Shown here: one piece after another, positions 10,926-22,916 of the stretch
Layout of the letters: every line of letters begins with the position of its first letter
Position numbering within the stretch: position 1 is the first letter of the stretch
Notes under the pieces: generated by a model
What the model was told of the DNA's origin: nothing
Seen by the model: only the letters and a program-made list of their open reading frames with translations
The model's database searches: none
Position numbers and translations under genes: made by a program
NCBI GenBank assembly: GCA_028641055.1
Contig: CM054058.1
Span: 502,403,919-502,467,918 of the forward strand
Reading direction: 5' to 3'
Length of the DNA: 64,000 nucleotides
Source of the DNA: Alopecurus myosuroides
Taxonomy: Eukaryota > Streptophyta > Magnoliopsida > Poales > Poaceae

Positions 10926-12554
10926 TTAAGAAAAATGGAGTGTGCCAATTGTGTAAGAAAAGAGCTGCCGGAGAAAACTCGTTTGTTCTAGACAGAATAA
11001 CTCGGTTCCTTTCTTAGAATAAGACCTTGGCCCCAGATTCTTAGTGGTACCACCATCAACAATAGCCTTACTCACAAGGCTTAGATCACAAAACAATGAT
11101 GTATGGTGATCCCGGCCAAATGCATACATAAAGGCTTTTGCTTCCTTAGCCGTCAAACCAACCTCATCAAGTACCTCTTTCTGGCCTTTGTCTTATAAGT
11201 CCATTGTATGTAGGGGTGGGAACTGGTAGCGAATAATCCGAATTCTCCGACATTCGTATTCGAGAAATTCAAAATAGAAGTGGTAAACATCCGAATCCGA
11301 ACAACATAGAAATGGAAATGGTAAATTTCGGTATTCGTTTTTACAAATACAAAACAAATGTGGTATTGAATTTTGAATAAAATATGGATATTAAAATGGA
11401 TATATCCGTATCCGAATAAAACTATGTTAGCCAGTTTTGGTATTTCTTGTATGATATGATGGTTAACCAACTGTGTTTTCTGTGATTGGACTTTAAACCA
11501 TTGTGTATTATATAGCCATACTTATCATTGTACCGTTCCATAATTGACTCAATATAAGACATAAGTCTATCATTTCGTTATATAAATCGTATCCGTTCGA
11601 ACTTAGAAAACATCCGATCCGCATTCGTATTCGAGTACCATCCACTCCGCATTCGTATCCGACAATATCCGTATTCGTATTCGCATTCATTTTGAAAATA
11701 TGAAAACGGATGTGGGAATGACACTATCCGATCCGCATCTGATCCGTTTCCACCCCTAATTGTATGTGCTTGGGAGTATGGGATGTCACGGTACATACCC
11801 TCTTCAAAACAATTCGCTTCCACATATTCAATAGTAAGGTTACAAAAGGAATGTTCCATTGGATTTCCCTCGGTCTCTTTAAGCACGACCTCGGCACGGG
11901 CCTCGGGCTCATGACCACCACCATTATCTCCCCGGGGCTCATCTTCCACCGCATGCCTCTCGGGCTCATGTCCGCCACCATTATCTCCCTGTGGCTCATC
12001 TTCCTCCGCATGCTTCTCGGGCTCAGCATAGCCACCATCATCGACATCGTAGTCATGAATATAACCGTTATTGCAATAGGGGCTCAAGGGTTGTGTCAAG
12101 GGAGGTTGTCTCATCATTGTGTTATACACTTTGGCCTCCGGGTCGACACGTGCCTCATCTCGTTCAACCGGGCTAGTCCCTTCACTAGGACATGCTTCGA
12201 GATTCAAATCAATGTGCACTCGAGCACCAACCTTCTTTGTGGCAAACAACTCAAACGATTTGTCTTGTGATCCAAGACAACCGCCTTTTAAGCTTCCCAA
12301 CGACTCTTCGAGTCGACAGGCATCATCTTACACCGAATGTAATGACCGTGGGAAACATTGTACCTCCCTTGCAAGTCAACTACATCATTTTTTTCCTTCC
12401 AATTCAACTCACTTTGGACCTTCTCCACAACATCACGAAATGTTGGACTAGAGTCAAAGAACATGACTACCTCGTCCGAGTCTCGATAATCAATGTCTAC
12501 TTTCGAAAACGCGGGAAAGTCCACATGATGAACATTCACGATTGTCGACAACAT
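10926..12554 (-). pseudogene. MULE transposase N-terminal region (MURA-like), degraded
   Basis: ATG at 12554 opens a protein with HHVDFPAFSKVDIDY and VVEKVQSELNWKEKNDVVDLQG, then SRWEAYK-like and SFELFATKKVGARVHIDL after a frameshift near 12290. That layout is typical of the N-terminus of grass MULE transposases. An acidic repeat (DEPQGDNGGGHEPE, twice) and NCFEEGMYRDIPYSQAHTI follow, then the hAT MITE at 11211-11758. Below it the frame can resume as GLTAKEAKAFMYAFGRDHH and LCDLSLVSKAIVDGG-like sequence, ending near 10930. The catalytic DDE core and zinc knuckle are absent. Its position just inside the right inverted repeat, pointing inward, is as expected for a MULE. Confidence 0.75.
11211..11758. 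mobile_element. hAT-type MITE with 8-bp target duplication
   Basis: The termini are TAGGGGTGGGAA and TTCCACCCCTA in inverted orientation. An 8-bp direct repeat ATTGTATG flanks at 11203-11210 and 11759-11766. The 548-bp interior is rich in ATCCGTATTCG-type words and has no gene. The 8-bp target duplication and TAGGGG end fit hAT. It interrupts the degraded MULE transposase. Confidence 0.85.
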
Positions 12555-13186
12555 CTACAAAAGCAAAAGCAAAACAACTATTATATTGCCATAACAAGTA
12601 CACCCTAACATAAAAATTCCTAGGTGGTCATATAAGGGATAGACCCTACCAAAAATATCTAGGGTTTGGCACCAAATTGGTAGGTCTAGATCATCCTACA
12701 ACCATATATGCTCCATACATCAACAAAAAACTAACCAATTTAGGGAATATTGTGGCAAGAACCAATTTCTAGGGTTTCCAAAATAGGGGAGAAAAATGAC
12801 TAAATGGTAACATTTTGCTTGGACAAAACAAAGGGAAAGGTGGGAGATTACCTTGGATAAGCGAGGGAGGCCGAATTACACAGAGAAATCACAAAGATTT
12901 GGGGGGGATTGGAGGGTTGGAGTGAGAGAGAGGGTCGAGCTAAAGCTTAGAGTGTGGAGTGGACAGTGGAGTGGAGTGGAGTGTGGCTGTCCCGGCCACT
13001 TACCTCTTCGCATAACGCTCCTGATGAGGGCGTTAAGGTGTGTAATGTCCCAAGGCAGAGCATTAAGAAGCATAACGCCTTCGGTGGGGGCGTTAAGCTG
13101 CTTGCCACGTGGAGGTCCACGTCCACGGTGTCATGGTCAATAATGTCTCAGGTCCTCGCGTTATGCTATAGAGTTTAACGCCTTGT

Positions 13187-13286
13187 AGGCGGGCGTTAAG
13201 GAATAGGGTTATCTTTTGAATTTTTTGGTTCAAGAGGTTAGAGTGTAAATTGGCTGCGCAAAAAGGTTATTTATGTAAAATTTCCC
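13187..13286 (-). repeat. Outer part of MULE right terminal inverted repeat
   Basis: Read on the minus strand it begins GGGAAATTTTACATAAATAACC and mirrors 925-1040. The inner continuation with TTAACGCC/GGCGTTAA hairpins reaches back to about 13010. Confidence 0.85.
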
Positions 13287-13295
13287 GAAGCCATG

Positions 13296-13495
13296 CTATG
13301 CCATAGAGGGCACGTGCCGGCCGGACGCCATCTGAATTCCCGCAAGTCGCAGACAATAGTGGTAACTGCTGTTCGTACTTCCTAACCCATCTGTCTCTTT
13401 GTGCGACGGAGAAGTTGGTACTGATTGATCGATCAGATTGACCCACCTCCTGTATGTTTGTATATGCGACAACATGGAGATTGGTGAACAATGGT
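13296..13495. repeat. Target-side copy of a locally duplicated sequence
   Basis: It is similar to 15969-16150: shared phrases include GCCATG.TATGCCAT, CATCTGAATTCC.GC, AATAGTGGT.AC and GATCGATC followed by CTCCTGT. The MULE target site lies at the edge of this copy. No gene is seen in it. Confidence 0.5.
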
Positions 13496-14068
13496 TAATT
13501 TCCCAATTTTCCATGTGCTAGGCAATCTGGAAAACTAGAAATAATGCTTTCTTTGAGAAGTTCATATATTCTTCTATTGAATTGATTTGTTACATGTGCA
13601 TTTTCCTTCGATACTGGGAAGGTATGCAAGCCGAGGGGACAAGGCAGATGCTGGAAGAAGGAGCTGCAAGAATCCAGAGAGTGGTGGTGCACAATGTATA
13701 CAGTACTCTTGGAGATGACCGTCACATCACATGAGAGAATTCTGAAGACGAGCCGGGTGCTTGATCGAGCCTGCTTTCAGTAAAAGAAGAAAAGTGTAGG
13801 AATTGTCAGGAATCTGCTGTCAATCTTCCTTTTGGTTCAAGAAGAAGCCCTAAGAAAAACCTTGTGTGTGGTTTTGTTTGTCGAGCCAGAGGTGGTTGGC
13901 TTTTGTTTGTCCGGAAACTGTCTGTATATTGGACCATGTGTTTGCTCCCTTTTAGAATCTCTCGTGGTTTAGATGTTCGAAGTTTGGGTAGCTGCTACTT
14001 TGGTTTGCCTGTGCTTGTCCTCCCTTTGAACTAGGTGCTTTTGTTAACGTGGTTTTTGTATATAAGAC
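13496..14068 (+). pseudogene. LINE 3'-end fragment (C-terminal zf-RVT region)
   Basis: About 13517-13737 read AIWKTRNNAFFEKF, ELICYMCIFLRYWEGM and RQMLEEGAARI. This is the pattern seen at the C-terminus of grass LINE reverse transcriptase polyproteins after the zinc-binding region. An in-frame TAG precedes it and no reverse transcriptase core is present. Downstream DNA to 14068 resembles an untranslated tail. The strand is opposite to the LINE at 18377-20240. Confidence 0.6.
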
Positions 14069-14100
14069 ACTAGAAGGATACCCCGCGCGTTGCTGTGGGA
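14069..14100 (-). mobile_element. Helitron-like 3' terminus (minus strand)
   Basis: On the minus strand a CAGCAACGCGCGG-type hairpin is followed about 10 nt later by CTAGT. Helitron 3' ends have a short GC hairpin a few bases before CTRR(T). The matching 5' TC end was not located. A similar terminus on the plus strand lies at 52991-53019. Confidence 0.4.
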
Positions 14101-15148
14101 CTACTCTAGATACTATATTTTAAACAAAATTTTGTAAGAGATACCGTGTATAATGGTGTCTGTGTCAATATGTGAAATTTAATTGATCATAGTATATATA
14201 TTTATTAAAATTATTAATATGAATAACTTTATGGTTTAAAAAATAGATGATGTGTAGTGTGCATGTAGTGATTAACAAATATTAGTGGGTATGAACATGG
14301 CCATTTGATTGGCTAGGAGAATGGATGACGTGGATAACTTGCATGTTGAGATAGAAAAATCATTAATGCATGTTAGTGGGGTTTTGCTTTATAAGAAGTA
14401 TATATATGTTCTCTTGTCCCTAGTGGTAATGGAAGAAATTCGTATGGATTTTTTTTTTTGATCTGGTTGTTTTATTGCCAAACCTTACTTCAACCAGTAC
14501 ACATCGAAACCCATTTATCCTACTCTCGCAAATAAAAAAGACTCTCCGACTTTATTTTAAATCCATCCATCTAAAAATACACATTTATTATGCCAAAATT
14601 TGTAGTATAAAAAGTATGGAACATCAGCGAATTGTAACTTTATCTCGCGGAAATTCGAAGGTGCACTATTGTGCAATTTGTTACCCAAAAATGTCAATAG
14701 TTTTAAAATAAATACACATGTGAATATGTGAAATATTCTAGTGCTTGCAAGAATTCGTGCAAAACAGTTACGCTTCACATCACATATGTGCGAATAAGAA
14801 AAAGTTAGCTCTAACAAAATTTCCCTGCATAGAACTTTCCTGTTACTATATGTGATTTTATCTTATTAAAAAATAGTACATAGAAAAAGGAAACATGTAC
14901 ATTCGTATTTGAAAACTCATAAAATATTTCGAACATTTTTAAACGAAGTAAATTATTTTCTCAGAAGAACTAGGGAGTCATTTTCGCTTGGTCCAATTTA
15001 TAGTTTTCGTATAGTCTTTGCGAGGTGGTGGTGACAATACTTGTAAGAAGAAACATGCAAAAAAAATTAAAAACAATTATGTCCTATAGGCTATATGTCA
15101 AATGGAATGTAGTTTACATTTTTTGAGCAATGGTTTCCCTAGTACAGT
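14101..15148. other. AT-rich interval without recognisable gene
   Basis: No convincing coding sequence, RNA gene or element boundary was found. The composition is AT-rich with many short stops in all frames. If the Helitron-like end at 14069 is real, this is its interior. Confidence 0.5.
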
Positions 15149-15251
15149 ATGCACTCCCGCCGTTTCGAATTATGAAATGTTTTGAATATGTCAATGTGAA
15201 CTATATACATAACGAAATGAGCGAATAAATTGCAATCATACGGAGTACTTT
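15149..15251. mobile_element. Possible Stowaway-type MITE remnant
   Basis: CTCCCGCCGTTTCGAATTATG at the left and ATACGGAGTA at the right are degenerate forms of the CTCCCTCCGT...ACGGAGGGAG Stowaway termini. The right side is followed by TA, but the left lacks the expected TA duplication, so this is weak. Confidence 0.3.
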
Positions 15252-18200
15252 AAAAGTACATTATGAAGACGTACAGATTGAAAAATTATATTTATATAAT
15301 TTTTAGTTAGTTGATATATATAATTACTTTTTAGTGCTCAAGAGTCATTTTTGCTTGGTCCATTTTGTAGTTTGCATGTTATATTTGGGCTAGTTACAAA
15401 TTACTCAAACTCTCAAAGGTTTACAACGGGTCGTACTAGTACGACCTACTGGTACAAAAGAAGGAATCTCGATCTTCATTAATTTGCTGAGCTGCGGCTG
15501 ACAGTGGGCACCAATTTGCAGTAGCACTGAGGGAGTCTACGCACACCAGAGTATCAGACCATGGCTCACCTATGTTGGAGGCATGTGTGATGTTTGTTCC
15601 GGGGGGCAGGCTCCGAACCAGCCAGCTTCAGCCACCCACTACTAGATCAAGATTTTTTGACAAATATGATCCCTGGGCAATGCAATCGCTAAAAGTAACC
15701 CTTCCTGTTTTCGTTTTGCCAAGCCCTGGCGGGCAAAAAGCGGCACGTGTCCTTTCATCAACGGAGTAGGCAGAAACTCATTTACGGTCAGCTGGGATGG
15801 CGGAAAGCGTCCTTCCGCGTGTTCGCTCCGGACTTCCCGCTGGCTCTTTTGGCGGCAAGTGACTATCTGTCGTCGTAGTTGGTGGGAGGTACACGTGTTG
15901 CCCTTTCGCCAAGGGCAGGTGTAGCACAAACGGCACGCACGTCGTAGGGGGAACCCTTGTGAAGAAGAAGCCATGCCATGCCATCGACCGGCCGACATCT
16001 GAATTCCTGCCGGACGGAGGCAATAGTGGTCACAGCCGGACGAAGTCGGCACCGATCGATCGAGCAGCCGCAGCTCCTGTGCGGCAACAAGGCGGCGGCA
16101 CTGCAGGCTCAACACAGCTAGCTGCTGAATTCCGAGGGAACGGTGAACAGTAGATAATTATTGACTTGTAAAAATGTGGCAGCACGGCAGACGAGTGATT
16201 GCGAAAATTGATATGTTTTTTACTGCCAAATAGGTTTTTTTTTTCATACGATTTTCACCAAAGTCAGGTTCCATTATCAAGGATAATAACAGACATATGT
16301 CTTTTTATGCATAGAACTAAAAGACAAAAGAGAATAAACAAACGAAAGTTCATGTCTCCAGCTAGGGAGATTTTTATTTTTTGAGATTAGGGAGATAATT
16401 TTTTGACACATGTATAAAATGCCGGTACAAGTATGGATAATAGGTTGTGTGCATCTGATATTCGATCGGTGCAGGTGCTTCTCAAGGACATGATTGGGAT
16501 ATTAATGGTGCCATCTACACATCCGGATCCGAGTGGTGCTGGAGCGGGGGCTCGTGATCATCGCTGGCTGACACCGTTGCTGTGCTTTCGGTGCAGGGAG
16601 AAAGATAGATCGACCAAAAGAGTCGAATGGTAGGGTACATGCAGGTCTTTTTTTACCAGTGCTGTCTCGCCCCGAAAAGCTGTAGAAAAAGAGCAAAACA
16701 AAAGTCGATGATTCTACTACTCCTGGCACCTGATGCTCCTGTTGTTGATGTTTCATCACCGCAGCTAGTTAGTGCAGTTTAGTACTGTATAATTCTCTTG
16801 AATTCTCACTTCATTAGGCAGCAGGTTAACCGGTTTAGACAGACATGCATGCATTTTTCTGTTGCGGGTATGCAATAAGAATCATGGATGCAAATCATTG
16901 CTTCTTTTCTTTTGGAGACGTGGTGCATATGTACGCTGTACGCTGAATGTGTACGCTGTACGGTGCTTCCTTTAGAACGGCAAAAGAACAATACCGAGGA
17001 GGGGAAGATACTGCTTTCTGTATATGCTAGAAGAGGTAATATTCAGGCTCCCATTGTCCTTTGCAATCGAAGGTTCTCACAATGCAGTAAAAAGTTAGTT
17101 AAATACTGAAATGCCGTGGCTTACTTTTTTTTTGATAAAGGGAAGTATATTAATATCGAGGAGGTACAAATTACACCCGGCCTCTGCAACAACGCAATGG
17201 ATGCACACAGCCGAAGAGAGAGCGAAAACCATAAGACCTCATTTCTGCAAAAATGGTTACCTGCAGGTTACTGAATTTCTTACAGGCATTCGAAGAGAGA
17301 GCGAATCAAGATCAGGCCGCCAACGCACGGTGTCGTCAGATAGATCCATCCATCGATCAGGTGGGCAGTCATTCCAGTGCAAGACACGACACATGTACGT
17401 GCACAAAACATATCGAAAGGGTGCTAGAAAGGACACCGTGTTATTAGCAGGAGGAGAGGCAGACAGATCAAGCAACGGCCGTGTAGCTGTCTGCTCGGCT
17501 GCAATGTGTGTGCGTCCATGTCCATGAGAAGATCAGATTCAGATCGGTGCTTTCGTTTCTTCAGTGGTGGAGTGGACCTAGCCAGGGGACCATACGGTGC
17601 AATGCAAAAACGATGTAGAGATCCATACATGCATGGGCTCTACGCCAGCATGTGACTGGGGTTCCATGCCCGGCAATCATCGCTAGGGGACCTCCATCTC
17701 CCCAGTCGGCCATGGCTGCTCATCATCGCCACCTTTAATTCGACATTTCGACATGCATGTTAATATAGTCAGTCTTTTAGTTGCTCGTGGCATGCACGAT
17801 GCATTGAGTAAGGCGGAGAAATGTTGCCGCAAAGCAACAATGATGTTGTATGTATGTGTCCAGCTTCAGAACCTTCTCTTCCCTGCTGCTCTGCTATGCG
17901 ATCATCAGTGGGTTTTGTCTGCCGGAGTACATATCGAGGTTTAATGGTAGAAGGTAGTAAACCACCAGTGAACAGAGAATTTGATGCTCGTGAATCATGT
18001 GTGCTTAACATTATTCCAGAGGTAGGTGTATAGTTTTAACTGCTTGGGTTGACCTCTGACCAGACGCCAGAGCACCGGATGCGGGTGAACGGTTTGGAAA
18101 GTGAGTGTGGCAGCACACTTCTTTTTTTGTTTTGAAATGGGAGCGTCTCCCCCAGCCTTTCTACCAAGACGATACACACAACCGGATTTTATTAAAACAA

Positions 18201-18376
18201 AAGAGAACATGCATCTATCTCTTCCCAGCTTCTATCACTGGATGAACTTGATTCGAATTCGCTCTAAGGCAGAGATCCTCTAGTATTCAGATTCGTACTT
18301 ATTACAATTCATGGACCACTCAAGGTGGCTACAAAGATTAACCACTCAAAAATATCAATCTCATACATCTAAATGT
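15252..18376. other. Unannotated interval; second copy of a local duplication at 15969-16150
   Basis: No gene is supported. The block at 15969-16150 resembles 13296-13495. Polypyrimidine leaders ending in GATAAAGG or GTTTTGAAATGG at 17125 and 18118 look like minus-strand tails of LINE or SINE elements. A tandem phrase TGTACGCTGTACG occurs near 16930-16965. Open frames are short, overlapping and without recognisable motifs. Confidence 0.5.
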
Positions 18377-20240
18377 CTAGTATATATGAAGCCACCCACT
18401 CTGGCTGTAAATAGCCCGCAGGACCGCCATCAGTCGGGCACTGCATGTATCCATAAGTCTTTGCTGGTCGGTAGGGAGAAGAAAGGACCACATCTGAATA
18501 AAATAGACCGTCTTGTTGACAACCTGAAAAAAGTGAACATTGTTCTGTTTATTAAATACCACGTCATTGCGACATGTCCATATACTCCAAAGGAAAAAAG
18601 CGACACCAATACGAATCCGTGCCTTAGTTTTCCTATCAATTCCATTTAGCCAACTACCAAACATGTTCGCAATACTAGTCGGTGGATAAATGTTGAGCGT
18701 AAAATGAACAAGACACCAAATATCACGAGCAAAAAAACATAAGATAAATAAGTGTTCAATGGTCTCATCCGTATCACAGAAAACACATTTTTTAGACCCA
18801 GTCCATTTTCTTTTAATCAAATTATCCTTAGTTAGAATGACTTTTCTATTCAGAAACCAAAACAATATTTTAATCTTCAATGGGATCTTTAATTTCCACA
18901 TGTATTTACGTATAAATACTTTGGATCCATGAAGCAAATCAGCATAAAAAGATTTAACAGAAAACAACCCATCCGTTGATAAATGCCATATGAAAGAATT
19001 CGACTCATTTGTTACAGATACGCCCATTAACCTCTCGACCAAATGCAGCCATGAATCCCGCCGATTCCCCAAAATCGGTCTCCAAAAGCTAATATTAAGA
19101 GGAGTATGAGATAGCAAGTTTTCTACCAATACATTTTTATGGGAAGTAATACTATAAAGGGCCGGATATTGTTGTGACAACTGTTCGTCACCTAACCAAG
19201 TATCCTCTCAGAACCGAACATTCTGACCATTCCCCAACACGAACGCACCGCGGGGGAAAAAATTCATGCTTAACCCTCATAATACCTTTCCAAAAAAGGG
19301 AATCGGATGGTTTTTCTTGAACCTGAGATAGCGTTTTGTCACCTAAATACTTATTAGAGAGCAATTCATGCCACACTCCTTCACCATTTAACAATTTGAA
19401 AAACCATTTACTTAGCAAGCACATGTTTTTAACTTCTAGCACCTTAATTCCCAAACCCCCTGGTCTTTTGGGCGACAAACGATATTCCGCTTAGATAACC
19501 GATACTTTGTCTTCTTTACATCACTCTGCCAAAAGAACCTAGAACGATAGAAGTCCAATCCCTTCCTAACACCAACCGGAATTTCAAAAAAGGAGAGGAG
19601 AAACATTGGTAAACTGGTGAGTACGGAGTTAATAAGTATGAGACAATCCCCATACGAGAGTAACTTCCCGGCCCATGAACTCAGTTTCCTCTCAAATCTA
19701 TCCTCAACTAGTTTCCACTCCTTATTCAATAACTTTCTATAATGAATTGGAATGCCCAAATATCGGCATTTCCCCTACCTCACAGCCAGAGATGAGATGA
19801 TAATCATCTTGAGCCTCTTTCGCTTTACCAAAACAAAAAATCTCACTCTTGTGAAAATTAATCTTTAAACCTGAGAGCTGCTCAAACATCGCAAGAATGA
19901 GCTTCATGTTAAGAGCCTTCTGAAGGTCATGCTCTAGGAAAAGAATTGTATCATCAGCATATTGAAGGATCAATACCCCGCCTTCAACAAGATGTGGTAT
20001 CAACCCTCCTACTTGGCCATCTTGTTTTGTGCGCTTTATCAAGATTGCCAACATATCCGCCACAAGATTAAAAAGGATCGGAGATATCGGATCTCCTTGC
20101 CTTAGGCCTTTAAGAGTCTGGAAATAATGACCGATATCATAATTTACCTTTATCCCAACACTACCGCTCTGAACAAATCTAGAAATCCATTGACACCATA
20201 AAGGAGAGAAACCTTTCATCCCAGAACTTGTTGAAGAAAA
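18377..20240 (-). pseudogene. 5'-truncated LINE: reverse transcriptase and zf-RVT domains
   Basis: Read right to left, the protein fragment starts FLQQVLGMKGFSPLW (about 20240) and has GLRQGDPISPILFNLV. The polymerase motif YADD is encoded at 19950-19961, then SGLKINFHKSE, a thumb region, and finally the zinc-finger region with CVFCDTDETIEHLFILC near 18790-18740. Frameshifts occur near 19750 and 19460 and a break near 19185. The endonuclease and the first reverse transcriptase motifs are missing, as expected for 5' truncation on insertion. Domain order and motif spelling match plant L1-type LINEs. It is non-functional. Confidence 0.85.
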
Positions 20241-20394
20241 GACACACATGCATCTCCGATGATCCACCCATTCATCACGTGACAAGGTATGGCGGGGGAA
20301 GCATGGGCAGAGAATGGTGATAATCCGTATGTGGGCATGCATAATTGAGTTGCTTTTTGCATGATCGTCGTCCCTAAGAACGTCTGGGACCTAC

Positions 20395-21066
20395 CCGGGG
20401 ATGAACCAGCGGTCCGATAGCCCACTATCATCCGCGAAGCATGGGTCCGCGCGGAGCTGCTCGGGGACTAGGGCGCGCCGTCGCTGGATCTCCTTCTGCC
20501 GTGCACCTCCATATATGGGGACAGGGGACGGGGATGCGCCGTGGGCTGAGATGCCATTGCTCCGCGAGCTTGACATCCGGCGACTGCACGGGCTTGTTCC
20601 GCGCCCAGAGGTACTGGGCGTAATCCCAGCTCACCCTCTTGCGTTCGCGGGCGCGCTTGGGGCCGCCAGACGGCCCCGCCTCGCCGTGGTGCTCCTTCTT
20701 CACCATGGCCCCCAACGAGCTAGGGTTTGGGGGAGAGTGGGGACGGGGGATAGGGGATGCACACTCTGGCATCCACGCGATCCCATTAAAAAGGACCAGT
20801 CAAAGCGACGTGGGTTGCTGACCGGTGGACCAGAGGGAAGACGGATGGGCGGCGTGCGGCTGCCAGGTGGGCCAGGTAGGACGGGGCACGCATCCGCGGA
20901 CCACCCCAAACATGGACCAAACTTGGGCTATGTTTGAGGGGAAACATGACCTATCCCCCTGGTCCGTTTGGGGAGGGGGTGGCGTTGGGATGTTTTTTTC
21001 AGCCAAATCGGTCCGCGGGGACTAAATCAAACCGTTTGGGGGGCGGTGTGGGTGTTGGGTTTGCTC
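20395..21066 (-). mobile_element. Harbinger-like element, one end only
   Basis: The right terminus read on the minus strand is GAGCAAACCCAAC, followed outside by TAA (21067-21069). The left terminus was not found; the element appears cut at about 20395 beside the LINE. It abuts the next Harbinger-like element, sharing the TAA between them. Confidence 0.5.
20400..20710 (-). pseudogene. Harbinger-associated ORF fragment, function unknown
   Basis: ATG at 20710 gives MVKKEHHGEAGPSGGPKRARE, SWDYAQYLWARNKPVQ and LAEQWHLSPRRIPVP. The frame must then shift to read QKEIQRRRALVPEQLRADP and stop-free sequence to the truncation near 20400. A basic start, a Trp/Tyr motif and an RRRALVPE helix recur in grass Harbinger passenger ORFs, to my memory; no domain name is claimed. 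Confidence 0.45.
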
Positions 21067-21069
21067 TAA

Positions 21070-22344
21070 GAGAATACCCAACAACTCCCCCAAAAGGGAC
21101 TAGAATTGGTCCTTTTTAGGTCCGTTTAGACCGGTCCGCGGGCATGAATTGGGCCGAACCCCCCGAGTAAGAAAGAAAACATCACAATGGCTCCCAAATT
21201 CAATTTAAATAAAAATGATTTTAGCTAAATTTTACTTAAAATGAAGTTGCATTCATATAGGGCCTGAAGGCCAATGCCTACATTTTATGGCCCGAAGGCC
21301 AGTACATACGAAACAAGAACAAAATATTAACAAAAAACCCTAGCTAGATGCCAGGGTTCGCCGCTCTGATGTCGCCGCCGTGTCGTGCCGCCCATCGTTG
21401 GTACGCCTACTCGTCGTCGTCGATGTAGATGTAGGCATGCGCCAGCTCCGGAGGCGGAGTCTCTGGCGCAAGAGGGGTCTGTGGCCATGCTGGAGCAGGC
21501 GCCCATGCCTTCCCGGCCTCGTGGGCGTGCCACGGTGACCAAGGGCCTGGCGAGCCTCGGCAGCCGAGAACTCGAAGGCGGCCACTAGATCTGGCCACAT
21601 CTGGGCCGTGGTCTCCTCTGAGGTCTCTATGGCGCGGCGGAGGTCCGCGTCCTCCTGCTCCTCCACGTGGTCCTTCTCCCGCGGGAGCTCGTCGGCGTCC
21701 TCGACATCCATCTTGGCCTCATCCTCCGCCTCGTTGGCTTCGAGCTCGTCGAGGTTGTCGCTTAGTCCACTGTTGTTGCTATCGCTCTCGGACTCATGGA
21801 CGCCGATGACATCCGACACTCCGGGCGGCAGGGGCACGCGGGTAGCGCTACGGTGCCAGCCGGCTAGGAGGTGCACCAGGGGACACAGGAGTGGCACGCG
21901 GTCGCACCAGAACGTCATGGTGATGTACAGCGAGATCCTCACCACGTTCGGGGGGTAGGGGGCATGGTCTTCGGGGAGCTCCGAGGGATTTTGGGTGCTA
22001 GGGTTTAGGGGAGGGAGAGCGAGCCAAAGATGCAGATGGGAACGCGCACCTGTCCCATTAAAAAGGACACAATGAGGTAGCCCTCTCCCACTGCCAGGTG
22101 GGCCACCCAGGGCGACGCGTACACGCGGCCTACTGCCATGTGGGACAGGGAAGAAGAGGATCGCGTCCGCGGACCGCCCCAAACTTGGCCCGTTCGGGGG
22201 AAACTCGGCCTGCCCCCAGGTCCTTTTGGGGGGACCATTGGAATATGGTTTTTACCCAAATCGGTCTGTGAGGACCGAACCGGACAATTTAGGGGGCGCG
22301 CGGGGGGGGGGGGAGGGAGGAGGGGGAGGACGTCGGGTATGCTC
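21070..22344 (-). mobile_element. Harbinger-like element with GAG(A/C)ATACCC ends
   Basis: The left end is GAGAATACCCAAC and the right end read on the minus strand is GAGCATACCCGAC. Flanking triplets are TAA (21067-21069) and TAG (22345-22347), so the target duplication has one mismatch. It contains one minus-strand ORF and GC-rich leader DNA, but no transposase. Confidence 0.6.
21550..21918 (-). CDS. Acidic ORF of a Harbinger-like element, function unknown
   Basis: From ATG at 21918 the protein reads MTFWCDRVPLLCPLVHLLAG, then PPGVSDVIGVHESESDSN, a long acidic run (ELEANEAEDEAKMDVED), DLRRAIETSEETTAQMWPD and AFEFSAAEAR. The frame then shifts near 21550 and Arg-rich sequence continues to 21340. 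The DLRRAI...S helix before a C-terminal segment resembles endings of other grass transposon passenger ORFs. An upstream part homologous to 20710-20400 may be missing. Probably decayed. Confidence 0.4.
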
Positions 22345-22574
22345 TAGGCCATTTGGGCTATCTGGACGACACAACACTGGGGAGCGCCCTTCCCCACTCG
22401 TCGGCCCCATTCAAAGCGCCCAAAACAATATTTTGTGCAATTTCAATATTTTAGAGTCTTTATATATAATTAAAAATAGTTTGTTCTAGGTTTTAAATAA
22501 TAAATATATAGTTCACGTATGGCTAAAAGTTAAAATAAAAATATTCATACAACTAAAAATAAATTGGAATTGAA

Positions 22575-22916
22575 CTATGCCGCCGCCAAGCCTTTGCAAA
22601 CACACAAATGCTTCACAAAATCATCTTGGAGTTGACCATGAGTAGTTTCATCTCGGATCTTTAAATGAATAGTGATATAATCAGTCCAATCCGCTAACAC
22701 ATTATGACCCACATTGGCGAGAAGACTCTGAAAGTCAAATGAAAGATGACCATGCACTGTATTTGCGCACTCATTATAAATGATGATGTTGTGCATGATC
22801 AGACATGCATTCATGACCTTCCCCATCTTCTCGGCCGACAGGATACCAGACAATGGCAAATCTCTGCTAGAGCAGTCCGAATGGACGCTCGAACCTTGCA
22901 TTAGCTTATGACTCAT
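22575..22916 (-). pseudogene. PIF/Harbinger transposase C-terminal remnant (DDE_Tnp_4 type)
   Basis: The fragment contains a KMGKVMNACLIMHNIII block, then LSFDFQSL and TIHLKIRDETTHGQLQDDF ending in a KGL-type tail with a stop at about 22577. A CVIMHNMI block followed by a TH..LQ.DL tail is the standard C-terminus of grass Harbinger transposases. The catalytic part is missing. The fragment shows that a former autonomous element lay here. Confidence 0.65.

Larger units (their letters stand above)
925..13286. mobile_element. Composite Mutator-like element (MULE) with 9-bp target duplication
   Basis: The 9-bp direct repeat GAAGCCATG flanks the element at 916-924 and 13287-13295, and 9 bp is the Mutator superfamily hallmark. 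The left end (925 onward) aligns with the reverse complement of the right end (13286 backward) for well over 200 bp at roughly 80%. The left inverted repeat is split by a Harbinger-like insertion. Inside are the start of a MULE transposase on the minus strand, two degraded plus-strand genes, hairpin clusters, and three later insertions (1053-2499, 3749-8222, 11211-11758). Without those insertions the element would be about 5.9 kb. The transposase lacks its catalytic region and carries frameshifts, so the copy is not autonomous. Confidence 0.88.
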
